Source: Cyrtodaria siliqua
Lineage: Eukaryota > Mollusca > Bivalvia > Adapedonta > Hiatellidae
Length of the DNA: 64,000 nucleotides
NCBI GenBank assembly: GCA_037043455.1
Contig: JAWPHD010001813.1
Coordinates: 124,001 to 188,000 of the forward strand
Direction of reading: 5' to 3'
Shown: one piece after another, positions 21,523 to 31,689 of the stretch
Numbering within the stretch: the stretch's first letter is position 1
Layout: every line of letters begins with the position of its first letter
Made by a program: the position numbers and the translations under genes
Notes under the pieces: model-generated
Told to the model about the DNA's origin: nothing
What the model saw: only the letters and a program-made list of their open reading frames with translations
The model's database searches: none

Positions 21523-22104
21523 ATGATTTTTTAAAATGCACGAATTATATCGTCCTTCCGCAACAAAAAGGAAGTACATGAGGTTTTGGAGGCAACACGT
21601 GTATTAATAAAATACAAAGCTATGAAATTGTGAAATGGCTCTAAGCTACTGTATAGAAAGCTCAATAAGTTTCCTATACTACAGGATTATTAGGCCATGG
21701 AGTAATCACCAGATTATAAATAACCGTCACACGTGATCACCGCGGCGATACTGACACATGACGTTCGTTTTGCAAGATGTTGCGATTTTTTTACCGCCAA
21801 GCTTAAACTAGCTATCCCTGGCACGTAACCTTAGTTAGTCAATACCACATTTATTATTGTATATGTTAGGTGTAATTTACTTTGGTCGTTTATAGCTCAT
21901 TTAGTTCATTTTTCTTATTTTAATTGCGAAATAATATATTTGAACAATTTGAAAAGAAATACCAATCCTGATGTACTCCCTTTAACCAAGTGAAAATCCA
22001 CAACGCGTGTAGATATTAGAGTGTATGGATAAGCGAGTGGCCTACACGTTTTAAGTGTACCCATTTCACATCAGTAAGCGGCGCTGTAACAAAATACGGA
22101 AATA
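21523..22104. other. No gene recognised
   Basis: Mixed AT-rich DNA; includes CACACGTGATCACCGCGGCGATACTG near 21,727 without further structure. Confidence 0.35.
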
Positions 22105-23800
22105 TTTAAATGGTGTTTAATGGTTTGTCAACACATTGAATGTTATTTAAAGCCGTCCCAGAAGAAGGGTTTGGGATACTTACAAATCCGATAACTTGAT
22201 ATATTCGGAATAAAAAAATATATTCACATTTTGCCATTATCAAATCCCGCTCTCGTTTTTTGCGAGATTTCGAGTTCGGGGGGGGTCTGAACATTAACTA
22301 TGTTTAGTGAATATACAGTGTATATTTGTTTTAGACACAGTTTAGAACGTATCATGAACAAGTATCGTGCGAGTGCTATTTCTGGTTGTGTTAGTAATAT
22401 AAGCTGTTAGAATATTGACCTTTTCTGTGGGAAATGGCTTTTTTACTGCCATTATAATAATACCTTGAAAGTTAAGGTAGATGTGCATTACTCAAATACC
22501 ATACTCCTCATGTTTCGTAAATTATTTAAAGTAATTATCTTTACTTATTACACTTAAATAAGCAAGTACCTGCATTTTAATTACATTTAACATGTTTAAC
22601 AAGTTTTATTCATTTATATATATATATAACTTTCTTGTAAACAGGAACGGTTCATATTAATATTTTCTACCAGTTGTTTGAGAGTCCAGTACTGTACGTG
22701 CTGACTCACGTTTTTTATTTGGACAAATCCTACTGAACGTAATCTATTTGTAATGTGTTTAGTTTCACAAATGCATTCTATAAATAAAATTGAAAATTAA
22801 AACAGTTAACTCAAGTAATATGTTTACTCTCGCCGTATGTCACACATTAAAATATGACACACTTATAGTGTATATCTGATGTCAACACTCCACGCGTAGC
22901 CAGTGTTTGTGATTTATGGCCTCTTTGATCTAAACAAACATCCTGCTTAGGACAGCCAATTAGCCACGGGGTATCGCATTATTACGATTGGAGAAACCGT
23001 TTATCTTTTGATTGCAATAAACAACATGTAAATCAAACCCAACATAAGTGGCTGTTAAATTAATTGTTTTTAACATGGCTATATATCTATGAACGTCCCA
23101 TGATTATAAAATATTATAGTAGGAATAAAAAAATGTATTGCAGAGTTCTGTTATTTTATCTATGCCGTATCAACAGTAAAGTACTTTTTGCGAAACATAT
23201 TCGCTGGTGGAATATACTTGTATGAACATTATTTAAAGGAGAATTTAAAGACTATCAAACTACTATGCTTAATTATTCTTTTATTTTTATTTTATAACTG
23301 GTAGACAAGATTAATATGAATCGTTCCTGTTTACAAGAAAGTTATATATATAACTTGGTAAATACGATTAAAATGCAGGGACGTATTTAAGTGTAATAAA
23401 TAAAGTGAATTACTTTAAATAATTTATTAAACCCGAGGATAATGATCTTTGAATAACGCACATCTACCTACTTTCGGTTTTAAGGTATCATTATAATGGC
23501 AGTAAAAAAGCCATTTTACCAAGAAAAGGTCAATATTCTGACAGCTTATATTACTAACACAACTAGAAACAGCACTCGCACGATATTTTTGCATGATACG
23601 TTCTAAAATGTGTCTAGAACAATTAAACACTGTTTACTCATTGAGACACCCCGAACTCGAAATCTCGCGAAAAACGAGAGCGAGATTTGATAATGGCAAA
23701 ATCGAGAATGCCTATGGTCCTTTAACGTACCCGGAAACACTATAGATAGATCCGCGAGCGTCCCTATTCGACGGACGAGGCTATGAAAAAGTGGCAAGTA
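22105..23800 (+). mobile_element. SINE-like element split by a foldback insertion
   Basis: The left half (22,105-22,195: GTGTTTAATGGTTTGTCAACACATT, TTTAAAGCCGTCCC, CAAATCCGATA) and the right half (23,703-23,800: GAATGCCTATGGTCC, TTTAACGTACCCGG, TTCGACGGACGAGGC) align in order to the intact copy at 3463-3685. The gap between them is filled by the inverted-repeat element. Confidence 0.7.
22228..23702. mobile_element. 1.47-kb foldback element with about 430-bp inverted arms
   Basis: Arms 22,228-22,676 and 23,295-23,702 are inverse copies. Both start from ATTTTGCCATTATCAAATC and CGAGATTTCGAGTTCGG, and include TTAGAACGTATCATG, ATCGTGCGAGTGCT, AATATTGACCTTTTC, TACTGCCATTATAAT and AACTTTCTTGTAAACAGGAACG, ending at CTACCAG/CTGGTAG. 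The 618-bp centre (22,677-23,294) is single copy with no recognisable ORF. An ORF in the right arm (23,427-23,630, minus) is also partly present in the left arm, but has stops there. Confidence 0.8.
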
Positions 23801-23802
23801 CA

Positions 23803-25630
23803 TTTAGTTAACACATCAAATTTCGTTATAATCGAAACTGTAACCTATGAGGGATATGAGATTTAGGATACAGTTTTCCATCGGACATGCGTCAGCAAAG
23901 GAGCGAACCGGCGTTGTGGATACATTTATAGTTTCAAGCACATTGCCTTACACTGAGCTACCGAGGTAGCTGTCTTATGGAGAATGAGTATAATTAAGCA
24001 TTCTCAACTTAGCTTTATTAGTTGCAAGCACAGTTTAATTACTTGACTCTGTTTCGATGCGATTTCATTGAATGCGTTATACATATAAATAAACGTTTGA
24101 AAACAAATTCAATTAAAATAAACTTATGAAACACAACAACATGTAATGATACAGATGGACAGACAGCGCGTATATATGTATGTGTGTGCACGTGTGTGTG
24201 TTGGATGGCGTGGAGTGGAAGTGGGGTGTGTTTGTGGGTGTGGGGTGGAGAACGACGTGGCGTGGTGGGTCGGGAAGGCTACCTATCCGTTTCGGTTCAA
24301 AAGAACCTTCACATGGTTTAATCTTCTTTATTTTTCATTCCATTTTGATAATTATTCAACCGTAACTACACGTTAGTTAAACAGCCCGTTGAATTTGCGT
24401 CTACATGACTGGTCGATAACAATAATTACATATGTTTATTGTTGTATTTGAACTAATCAAGTTGATATATTTATTAAAGTAACATACATGTCACATGCTT
24501 GTTTCTAATTTGAGATAAATAATTTAGTTTATAATATAACAAAAAGCCGTAAAATTTAGTTTATAGTGTTCACCATAATACATTTTATGTAAATAACGAA
24601 TACATACTAAATATGGCGACGGGTGGTCAGTTGGCATTTCGGCTAATTGGTCTGTTGTAGAGCATTTAATTAGTACACTTTTCATTATACATGTACACTT
24701 GGTGCGTCAAATCAGTGATCATCAGAATAAAAACATGAACGATTGACAACGATCCTTGATTATATAAATCATTTCTAGAGCAAAGTATGGTCTTAGTTTA
24801 TCGTTCATTTGCTCAGGTTATCGTTCAATAACGGGAGCGCATACCTTCATGAAATTAATCGTAACATTTCCAGTTATTGATAAGTTATAATATTGTTGTT
24901 TCTTACGCTTATTATTTTTATTTTTTATATTTTGGTTTTAATTAAAAAAATACGTATACGTTTATACATACATATCTGTTTATGCTTCTCTTAGATACAT
25001 GTTAATATCCACTAGTAGCTATATGTTTACATGCTTTTTCCTCTTTGTTCGTGTGTTTTATCAAATAGTTATCTGAATTCAAAATCCCATTTTTGAAGTT
25101 TGTAAATTATTTAAAAAAAAACAGCATTATGAATGTGAAACTCCAAAATCATGGATTTATATAAATCCATGCCAAAACGGTGTTGTTATAAATGTAATAA
25201 CACTTTTTCACATAATACTTTATTACATGCAATTAGTAAAAAATAAACAGTATTTGACGCATTGAAATATGCGTGTACTTTGCACAGCTGCATGTTGGAT
25301 CCGCCGAATGAAATTTTCATAATATGTCGATTCGTTAAATTGTTTTATGTATTTGTATTTATCATACGTTTAAAGTTAATTTGTTATAATTAGTTTGTAT
25401 CGCTATACCCATGTTGTGTAAGCACAATAAAAGCCGTATATATAAACAGGGCTCTCTATGACGTCCCAGATGACCTTTTAAACATTACGTTTGATTTGCA
25501 TTAAATGTATTCTAAGAACCGAATCGTGATCAATATAATCATGTGTAATTGTTTAACCCCATATATTTAATGCGTATAGTCAACTCCGCCGTTCAGCGTG
25601 TCATTTATTACGATTACACAATTAACACCT
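23803..25630. other. No gene recognised; GT/TGG-rich tract inside
   Basis: AT-rich except for a G/T-rich tract at 24,176-24,270 (GTGTGTGCACGTGTGTGTG, GGGTGTGGGGTGG). Open frames through that tract are low complexity. Confidence 0.4.
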
Positions 25631-25633
25631 AGT

Positions 25634-26400
25634 GCAGTGTACACGTCAACTGCAAGCATGGAAACTAATATTGGAGATGAACAAAAATGGGCAGAAATGG
25701 GTTTCAGAGACATACATGAGGATGGATTAGAGGTGAAATCCTAACAACTGATCCTGATACCAAGGCCTATCAGGCTGCAGCAGAGCTTAATGAAAAAAAA
25801 CACAGCACCATGCCTGAACATCAGATTGACACAAGACACTTGGCCGAGAACCACAGGAAACAAATAAAACGCAGTTCTCATGTACTGAACATGATGCCAG
25901 GCAATACAAAAGCAACCGACAACACATACGTGATCGATTTGCCATCGATATAAGCAAACGGTGTCAGGCAGAATTCGAAACAATTCACGGTCAGGAAAAT
26001 GGAGATTTTAATGATATAACAACCCGTTTAAACAAATGTGTGGGAGCTATTCACAAGTGATATAGTGTTAATCAAACACACTGCAAGTTATTTGTGGTGA
26101 AAAAAATAATTAGTGGATTGTGAAAAGCTGCTTCTTACCACCCACATTTAAAATAGACTTGTCAACATCTGAGAATGAGACAACTTTACTTAAATGCATA
26201 GAGTATAGACTTTCTGATGACACACTTAGTCAAACAAAATTAAACACAAACACTCAGAAGGTGGAGGCAGCAAACAGATCAATTAAAATATCCTTACCGA
26301 AGAATGCAATGTTTTTACGTAATTTCCCAGAGAGAGCTCACAGTGCAGTTCACAGTGTCAATATTGGTCAAAAGCTCATAAATTAAAGCGCAAGACGGTT
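25634..26400 (+). pseudogene. Mutator-like transposase C-terminal remnant
   Basis: Aligns with 15,960-16,800. A 1-bp loss at about 25,740 (GTGAAATCCTAAC for GTGAAATACCTAAC) breaks the TTDPDT region. Further on it preserves frames that the first copy has lost: HQIDTRHLAENHRKQIKRSS near 25,820 and, at 26,120-26,386, KSCFLPPTFKIDL, YRLSDDTLSQTKLNTNTQK, SLPKNAMFLRNFPERAHSA, a conserved C-terminal signature of the family. Useful for judging the first copy's indels; itself non-functional. Confidence 0.8.
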
Positions 26401-26546
26401 GAAAATGTATACACTTTACGCGCAGCATCAAGAAGAAAAAAAATATATATTCGCGGACAGCTGTTGAGAAACAAAGTCTTGAAAGCACGTACAACCAAGC
26501 AGACACTAAATGTTGCTTGTCCGAGCACATCTTCCTAAGACCACGC

Positions 26547-26945
26547 TTATACCAGAAGACCTCGAAATAATAAAAAATTACGTACAAAGAGGCAGGCTAC
26601 AGCGTGCAAACCCACACAGGACCCAACTTTAGAACAATAACTCCTAGACATATTTATCGACCTAGCCTCCAAGACCAAATGTGAGGGATTCACACAGATT
26701 TTATTGTGGCACCGGTGGCTAACATCCAAGTCCAATCCATGCTCGTCCAGTCTCGGAACCTCATGGTGAAGTAGCCTATGATGAAACATGTAAGATAGAT
26801 GTAAGATGTGAGCCCTTTCAAGGTACATTCTTCCATCTGGCCAACAAACACGTTTTACACGATATCCACACCTATCCATGCACCCCACCCACTGCACACA
26901 CTTATCCTCTAAGAAGTGAGACCCCAAAGAATTTTTAATTTCCAT
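26547..26945 (-). CDS. His-Me finger (I-PpoI-type) endonuclease-like ORF with intact core
   Basis: 132 codons. The core LDVSHRCHNKICVNPSHL, SINMSRSYC, GSC and GLHAVAC keeps every residue expected from I-PpoI: catalytic His77; zinc ligands Cys79, Cys84, His89 and Cys104, Cys110, His114, Cys118; metal-binding Asn98. Spacings from His77 are +2, +7, +12, +21, +27, +33, +37 and +41, against +2, +7, +12, +21, +27, +34, +36 and +40 in I-PpoI. The N-terminus is shortened by about 60 bp relative to the 17-kb copy (joining MEIKNS to GSHFLEDKC), and the frame ends soon after the last Cys, so the protein is probably incomplete. Length is close to the about 160 residues of I-PpoI. Activity is not established. 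Confidence 0.75.
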   Translation of the reverse strand: MEIKNSLGSHFLEDKCVQWVGCMDRCGYRVKRVCWPDGRMYLERAHILHLSYMFHHRLLHHEVPRLDEHGLDLDVSHRCHNKICVNPSHLVLEARSINMSRSYCSKVGSCVGLHAVACLFVRNFLLFRGLLV

Positions 26946-27055
26946 TTTTTATATCACAACAATATTGTCGTCTGCTCTTTTACCCCAAAAAGTAAATGTA
27001 AAAAAACCAAATCTGCTTCCGACTCTTGGAGCAGCCTATTTTACATGCTGTTCTT

Positions 27056-27520
27056 TAGGTCATATACCACTATTGCATTTTACATAGGGTTACATTATAG
27101 CCCTTTGGCCCTAAAACACATTTTACACATCCAAGGGAACCTTTTAGGCTACTTTATTTTCAAGAATTATCATAGACTCACTTCAAAAAGTGCAAACAAT
27201 TGGGAGTTTTGTATTGCGTTCACCTATTTTCGGTTTGATGAAGGTGCTGACCGTCATGCACGGAGCAAATAAATGTGAATTTCTGACAATTTACTATACC
27301 TGCAATTTTCTCAATACAATAGCCCAGATGAAAGAAACGTTTTTATTTTTTGTTATCACCTACACATATTATTTTGACATTTTGTGTACATCAGTTATGA
27401 TTAAGGCAATTCTACCCAATCAACAAATAGCTATTTCGAAAAAGATATACCCTAATACACCTATACTTCTTTCAGCCAATCAGTAGCCCAAAAACAACAG
27501 TGTAGGCTATGTGACCGCTA
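27056..27520 (+). mobile_element. 465-bp TIR-bounded module, copy 3
   Basis: Starts TAGGTCATATACCACTATTG and ends with a more diverged inverse (CAACAGTG..TATGTGACC..TA). Beyond it the sequence is unrelated to the other copies, so the module's right end is a real boundary here. Confidence 0.7.
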
Positions 27521-27578
27521 GTATCATCTCTCGTGTTTGGCGCTTGAAATTATAGGGGAAAATGTAGTCCGGTCAAAC

Positions 27579-27639
27579 ATGGCGGCCCCCATCACGCAGG
27601 ACACGCCAGCGAAGACGATATTCAACAAATACAATCCTT
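27579..27639 (+). CDS. Possible first coding exon (MAAPITQDTPAK...)
   Basis: CAAACATGGCGGCC gives a strong start context. Twenty codons follow (MAAPITQDTPAKTIFNKYNP), then GTACGT, a possible splice donor. The GC content is higher than that of the flanks. No downstream exon could be recognised and I do not know the protein; it may be chance. Confidence 0.2.
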
Positions 27640-27889
27640 GTACGTATGGAACGATCGTGTGAAAAATGTGTTATGGTGCATAAGTTCGACTTCATTTAGA
27701 AGTAATATGAAATAGGCAATGCCTAGATAACAGGAAATAATTTAATTAGAACGCGTTATGTTTCAGTAGTGCATGTGCACACCGAATTACTGCACCGCGG
27801 ATGAAGTCTTGAAAAATCAGGAGGGCACCCGCCGAATATCAGTGATGAATTTGAAAAAGTTTTTGCGTCTGTGGGATCAAGATCGATTC

Positions 27890-28010
27890 TGGACGTTTCG
27901 GCACCAAACCATTTCGACACCTAGACGAGTCGGCACCTAGACGCTTCGGCATCCAACCATTTCGGTATCTATTTAACTTTTTACCCTATACGTTTCGGCA
28001 CCCATTTATA
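27890..28010 (+). repeat. Short degenerate repeat of CGTTTCGGCACC
   Basis: About seven variants (ACGTTTCGGCACC, CATTTCGACACC, ACGAGTCGGCACC, ACGCTTCGGCATCC, CATTTCGGTATC, ACGTTTCGGCACCC) spaced about 15-20 bp, with one longer gap. Confidence 0.7.
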
Positions 28011-28429
28011 TTTGAGTATTATAATGGAGTAAAGAAATAAAGCAATTAAATAAAGATCTCATTTAAAATGCAAAGTTGATTGCCTTAACGGCAACTCCGA
28101 AGCGGTTTTGAGCCTGAATACAACTAAAACATGAACATAAATAGGGCCCATATGATAATCACTTGTAAAATTTAAGTAAATATGACTTTTATATTATTTT
28201 GTAGCATGGTCACTGAAATTCCCTTTGTAATAGCTCAGGCGTAAATCGTTTAATTGAAAATACTTGAATATGTTCCCTTTAACATGTATAATAATGTATA
28301 CCTAAGACCAAATAAAAACTGATCTTTATTCATACAGTATCTTTTAATTCTTCACTTTACCTTCCTGTCATCTCCATACAGATAGGAGAATGTTTCTCAG
28401 GACTGGGTAATTGTCAGTTCCAAATGTCT
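28011..28429. other. No gene recognised
   Basis: AT-rich lead-in to the tandem array that follows. Confidence 0.4.
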
Positions 28430-29220
28430 TTAGTGACCTACTATACCCCAAAACAATAGGCTTTCTCCTCTCACTACGGACAATGCAAACATATGACGTT
28501 TACTACGAGTAAGGCCAGATGGTATACTTTTGGATTTGTCATGTGGAATGCTTATGTGCATATTAGGTCATGGTGACCTTGATCTTTTGACTTTCTATCC
28601 CCAAAAGCAATAGGGTTCCTTCCCTTACCAAAGGCAATTTGCCTATAAGGTTTCATGTGTGAAGGTTTTATCCCTTGGTATAAGTATACCTCTTTAAGGT
28701 TATTGTGACCTTGACCTTTGACCTAGTGAGCCCAAAATCAACAGAGTTCCTCCTCTAACCAAGGGCAATGTATTTATGACGTTTTAAGATGAGTGTCGGG
28801 TTTTTAAAGTTATCACGTGGAATAAATATAGCCACACGAGGCCATAGCGACATTTAACCTACTGACCCCATAAATAATAGAGTTCCAATTCTCACAAAGG
28901 GCTATGTACCTAAGAAGTTGCGGGAGTGTTATGGTTTCAGTTATCGCTTGGAATTCATTTTTTCTATAAGGTCATGGTGACCTTGACCTTTGACTGCCTA
29001 GACCCCAAAACAAGTGTTCCTACTCTTACCTAGGGAAATGTTCATGAATTTTCATGATGGTGGATGTTGTGCTTTTGAAATCATGGTGCATAATGCATAT
29101 TTCCATAAAGGCATGTTGACCTTGCCCTTTGACCATCTGACACCAAAAACAATGAAATTCTTCCTTTCTCCAAACGCAATGTACCTGTTTGGGTGTTATA
29201 GTTTCAAACTTATAGTTTGG
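28430..29220 (+). repeat. Tandem array, about 140-bp unit, six degenerate copies
   Basis: Units share GGTCATGGTGACCTTGACC, TTTGACCTACTGACCCC, AAAACAATAGAGTTCCTCC and ACCAAGGGCAATGTACCTA. The 'CCCAAAA' anchor recurs near 28,446, 28,602, 28,731, 28,867, 29,003 and 29,141. The minus strand gives AGGTCAAAGGTCAAGGTCA, tandem nuclear-receptor-type half-sites. Confidence 0.85.
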
Positions 29221-30234
29221 AATGAGTAATTGTTTATAGACAGATGACCCCATACCATAATATGCGTATAACAAAAGTGCAAGAGAGACAACTACCATCA
29301 GACTGAGTGTATTTTCAGAAGGTAGAATAGCTATTTCTTATGAGAAATAGTAAATGCGTGGGCAGTATCTCCTCCTTGAAAAGTTAAATTGATTCTAAAA
29401 TAGACACTATTTTTTTCAACAGTTGTCATCATAATTTCTACCAGGAACCTTTTGTTCTTAACTCATAGTTTCTTTCGGAAAGTCTGAAATAGTATGACTA
29501 TTTGGGGGGAAATGAAAACCAAAAGAAGAGTTTTACCATATAAAAATATTTATTCCAAAACATTTTTACTTTTTATAAAAATGCCATCGAATTTCATGTC
29601 ATGCCTACACAGTCTTGATCAATATGAAAAACACAATCATTCTGACAACTACTTAGACTAGATGGATGCCTTTTGATGCACGTGTCGCCTGTTCTAAAAA
29701 GTATTTAAAGCCATAGTATATTTATTTTCAACCTCAACGAAGACATTGAAGACTTTGTGTCAATTATTAGTGTACAATATTACCGTCAAACTTGCATTAA
29801 ATCGCCCGATGTACCCAGTTGTTCAATAAAACCAGTGATTAATAAAAACGTACGCTTTGGGCTTTGGTACGTGAAATTTTCAACTCTATTTTTAAACAAT
29901 ACCTGTGCTACAAACCATTTGGATAGGAACGCTACCTGGGCCCATCTTCATCAAGCAACTTAAATGGAAAATAATACTGAAGAAAAAATTAAGATTTTAC
30001 ATATTTTTAAATCTCCTTATTAACCTCTCAGGGATATATATACCATCTATTTTTAGATAAATATTTAGCTGTAGATTTTATTTATCCATAACCTTATTAG
30101 CAATGTAAGGAAAACGTCTCTATCGATAGAAAAAGTTTTGTTTTTTTAAATAAATTGCTAAGAAGCTTTATAAATACGGACCCAGGTTTATGCTTAGCGT
30201 TACCGCAGTGTATATTATGGTGGCTCATTTCGGC
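29221..30234. other. No gene recognised
   Basis: AT-rich; the open frame at 29,757-29,963 has no known motif. Confidence 0.4.
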
Positions 30235-31395
30235 CATGTCGTTTTGTCGTCTTGGCGGGTCGCCACGACGCCAAGACGACAAGACGACAAATCGGCGGAT
30301 TTCACGCGCCAAGCCGACATGAGAAAGGCGCGCAGACGACACATAAATGTGGCCCGTTGTCGTCATTTCTCGTGGCGACTTGTCGTCTTGGCGCTTTATT
30401 TTTATCGTTCTGTCGTCTTGACTTCCGCCATAACGACAAAACGAAAAGAGGACAAAAGGATGTATTTGTCGTCTTGTCGCCTTGTCGTCTTGGCGCCCGC
30501 CGTAGAATTCCGTAGCCCCAGATAGCATGCATATGTTGGGTCAACATCAAACTAATATCATCACTTTCGTTGGCCCTGCATTGGTATTTTACGTTGGGTC
30601 TATTTGATTCTGCTCATCGTTTTCACGTTGGCCATACATGTTGGTTTATTGTTGGGCCCATGCCTTGTGATAATAATAAACAATTGGGCCAACATCAAGC
30701 CAACTGTGATTTGATGGTGGAAAATAGCTGGGCCAATATTATGAAACACTGTTGGCCCGATGTTGGTCTTTTATGTTGGTCCCACTTGATTCTGCTCATC
30801 GTGTCTGGCCCAAAATGTTGGTTTATTGTTGGGCCAATAATTTCTGGCAATAATGTTAAGTTGGGCCAACATCAAACCAACTGTGAAAATAGTTGGGCCA
30901 ATATCATGGAATACTGTTGGCCCGATGTTGGTATTTTACGTTGGGCCCATTTGATTCTGCTCATCATTTCCACGTTGGCCCAATATGTTGGTTTATTGCT
31001 GGGCCAATAATTTGTGGCAATAATGTTAAGTTGGATCAATAACAAACCAACTGTGGAAAATAGTTGGGCCAATACCATTTGCAGAGGTAGCTATATTTTT
31101 AAAATATGTTTTGCATGTAGAAATACACACCTTTTCTCGGACACTTTGGCTCTAATTAATTACAGTGCGCATGTCTAACTGAAGGGGAAAGACGTTGTTC
31201 TTGTGGGCGCCAAGACGACAAGACGACAGAAGGACAAAATAAAGCGCCAAGACGACAAATCGCCACGCGAAAAGACGACAATGGCCCACATTTATTTGTC
31301 GTCTTGGCGCCTTTCAAATGTCGTCTTGGCGCGTGAAATCCGTCTGTTTTGTCGTCTTTTCGCGTGGCGTCTTGTCGTCTTGGCGGAATAAAAAT
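30235..31395. mobile_element. 1.16-kb inverted structure: CGCCAAGACGAC arms around a tandem core
   Basis: Two CpG-rich arms, 30,235-30,510 and 31,205-31,395, are inverse copies (GGCCCACATTTAT, GGCGCGTGAAATCCG, TCGCCACG and many CGCCAAGACGAC/GTCGTCTTGGCG words shared). Between them is an AT-richer tandem array (30,530-31,085). The left arm also forms a hairpin of its own: GTCGTCTTGGCG, 11-bp loop, CGCCAAGACGAC. Open frames in the arms are by-products of the 12-bp word. Confidence 0.75.
30530..31085 (+). repeat. Tandem array, about 175-bp unit, three copies
   Basis: Marked by TTGGGCCAACATCAAACCAACTGTG, GGCCCGATGTTGGTATTTTACG, TTGGGCCCATTTGATTCTGCTCATC and ATGTTGGTTTATTGTTGGGCC. Units start near 30,535, 30,685 and 30,860 and tail off at 31,085. 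GTTGGGCC recurs in every subunit. Confidence 0.85.
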
Positions 31396-31689
31396 TGCCA
31401 GGGCGGCATACAAAAAAACGTGGGAGGTCGGGGATACTAATCTAGCAATTACTTTATTATGGCCTAAGTTGTAACGTTTCCGAATACTTCGTCAACTGTT
31501 TCATTTTATGTTTTAATAAGCATCCTCTGCCTTTAAGTAGTGATTTACGTCACTCATTTTAGTGCAGATATGCAAAGTTTGTTTAAGAAATGAAAAATGT
31601 AAAGCAAATGATAACTTTGTGTATGTTTAGGTTTTGTGATATAATGCCATATGTGAAGAAATATATTAAATATTATTTGCTAAAGAAAA
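31396..31689. other. No gene recognised
   Basis: AT-rich spacer between the inverted structure and the following satellite block. Confidence 0.4.

Larger units (their letters stand above)
25631..27520 (+). mobile_element. Second, 5'-truncated copy of the transposase/endonuclease element
   Basis: Begins abruptly inside the transposase (GCAGTGTACACGTCAACTGC, matching 15,959) and runs through the transposase C-terminus, the minus-strand nuclease and one 465-bp module, ending at the module's right inverted end. The 0.68-kb B module is absent. The flank at 25,630 shows no homology to the first copy. Confidence 0.75.

Noticed and set aside
21342..21581. Poly-Ser/Gly and poly-Thr/Ala ORFs.
   Set aside because: Direct translation of a trinucleotide microsatellite, no flanking coding sequence.
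24146..24376. Cys/Val/Gly-rich ORFs.
   Set aside because: They come from a GT/TGG-rich tract.
30097..30550. ORFs of 80-143 codons on both strands with Arg/Ser/Asp-rich repeats.
   Set aside because: By-products of the CGCCAAGACGAC word, open in several frames at once.
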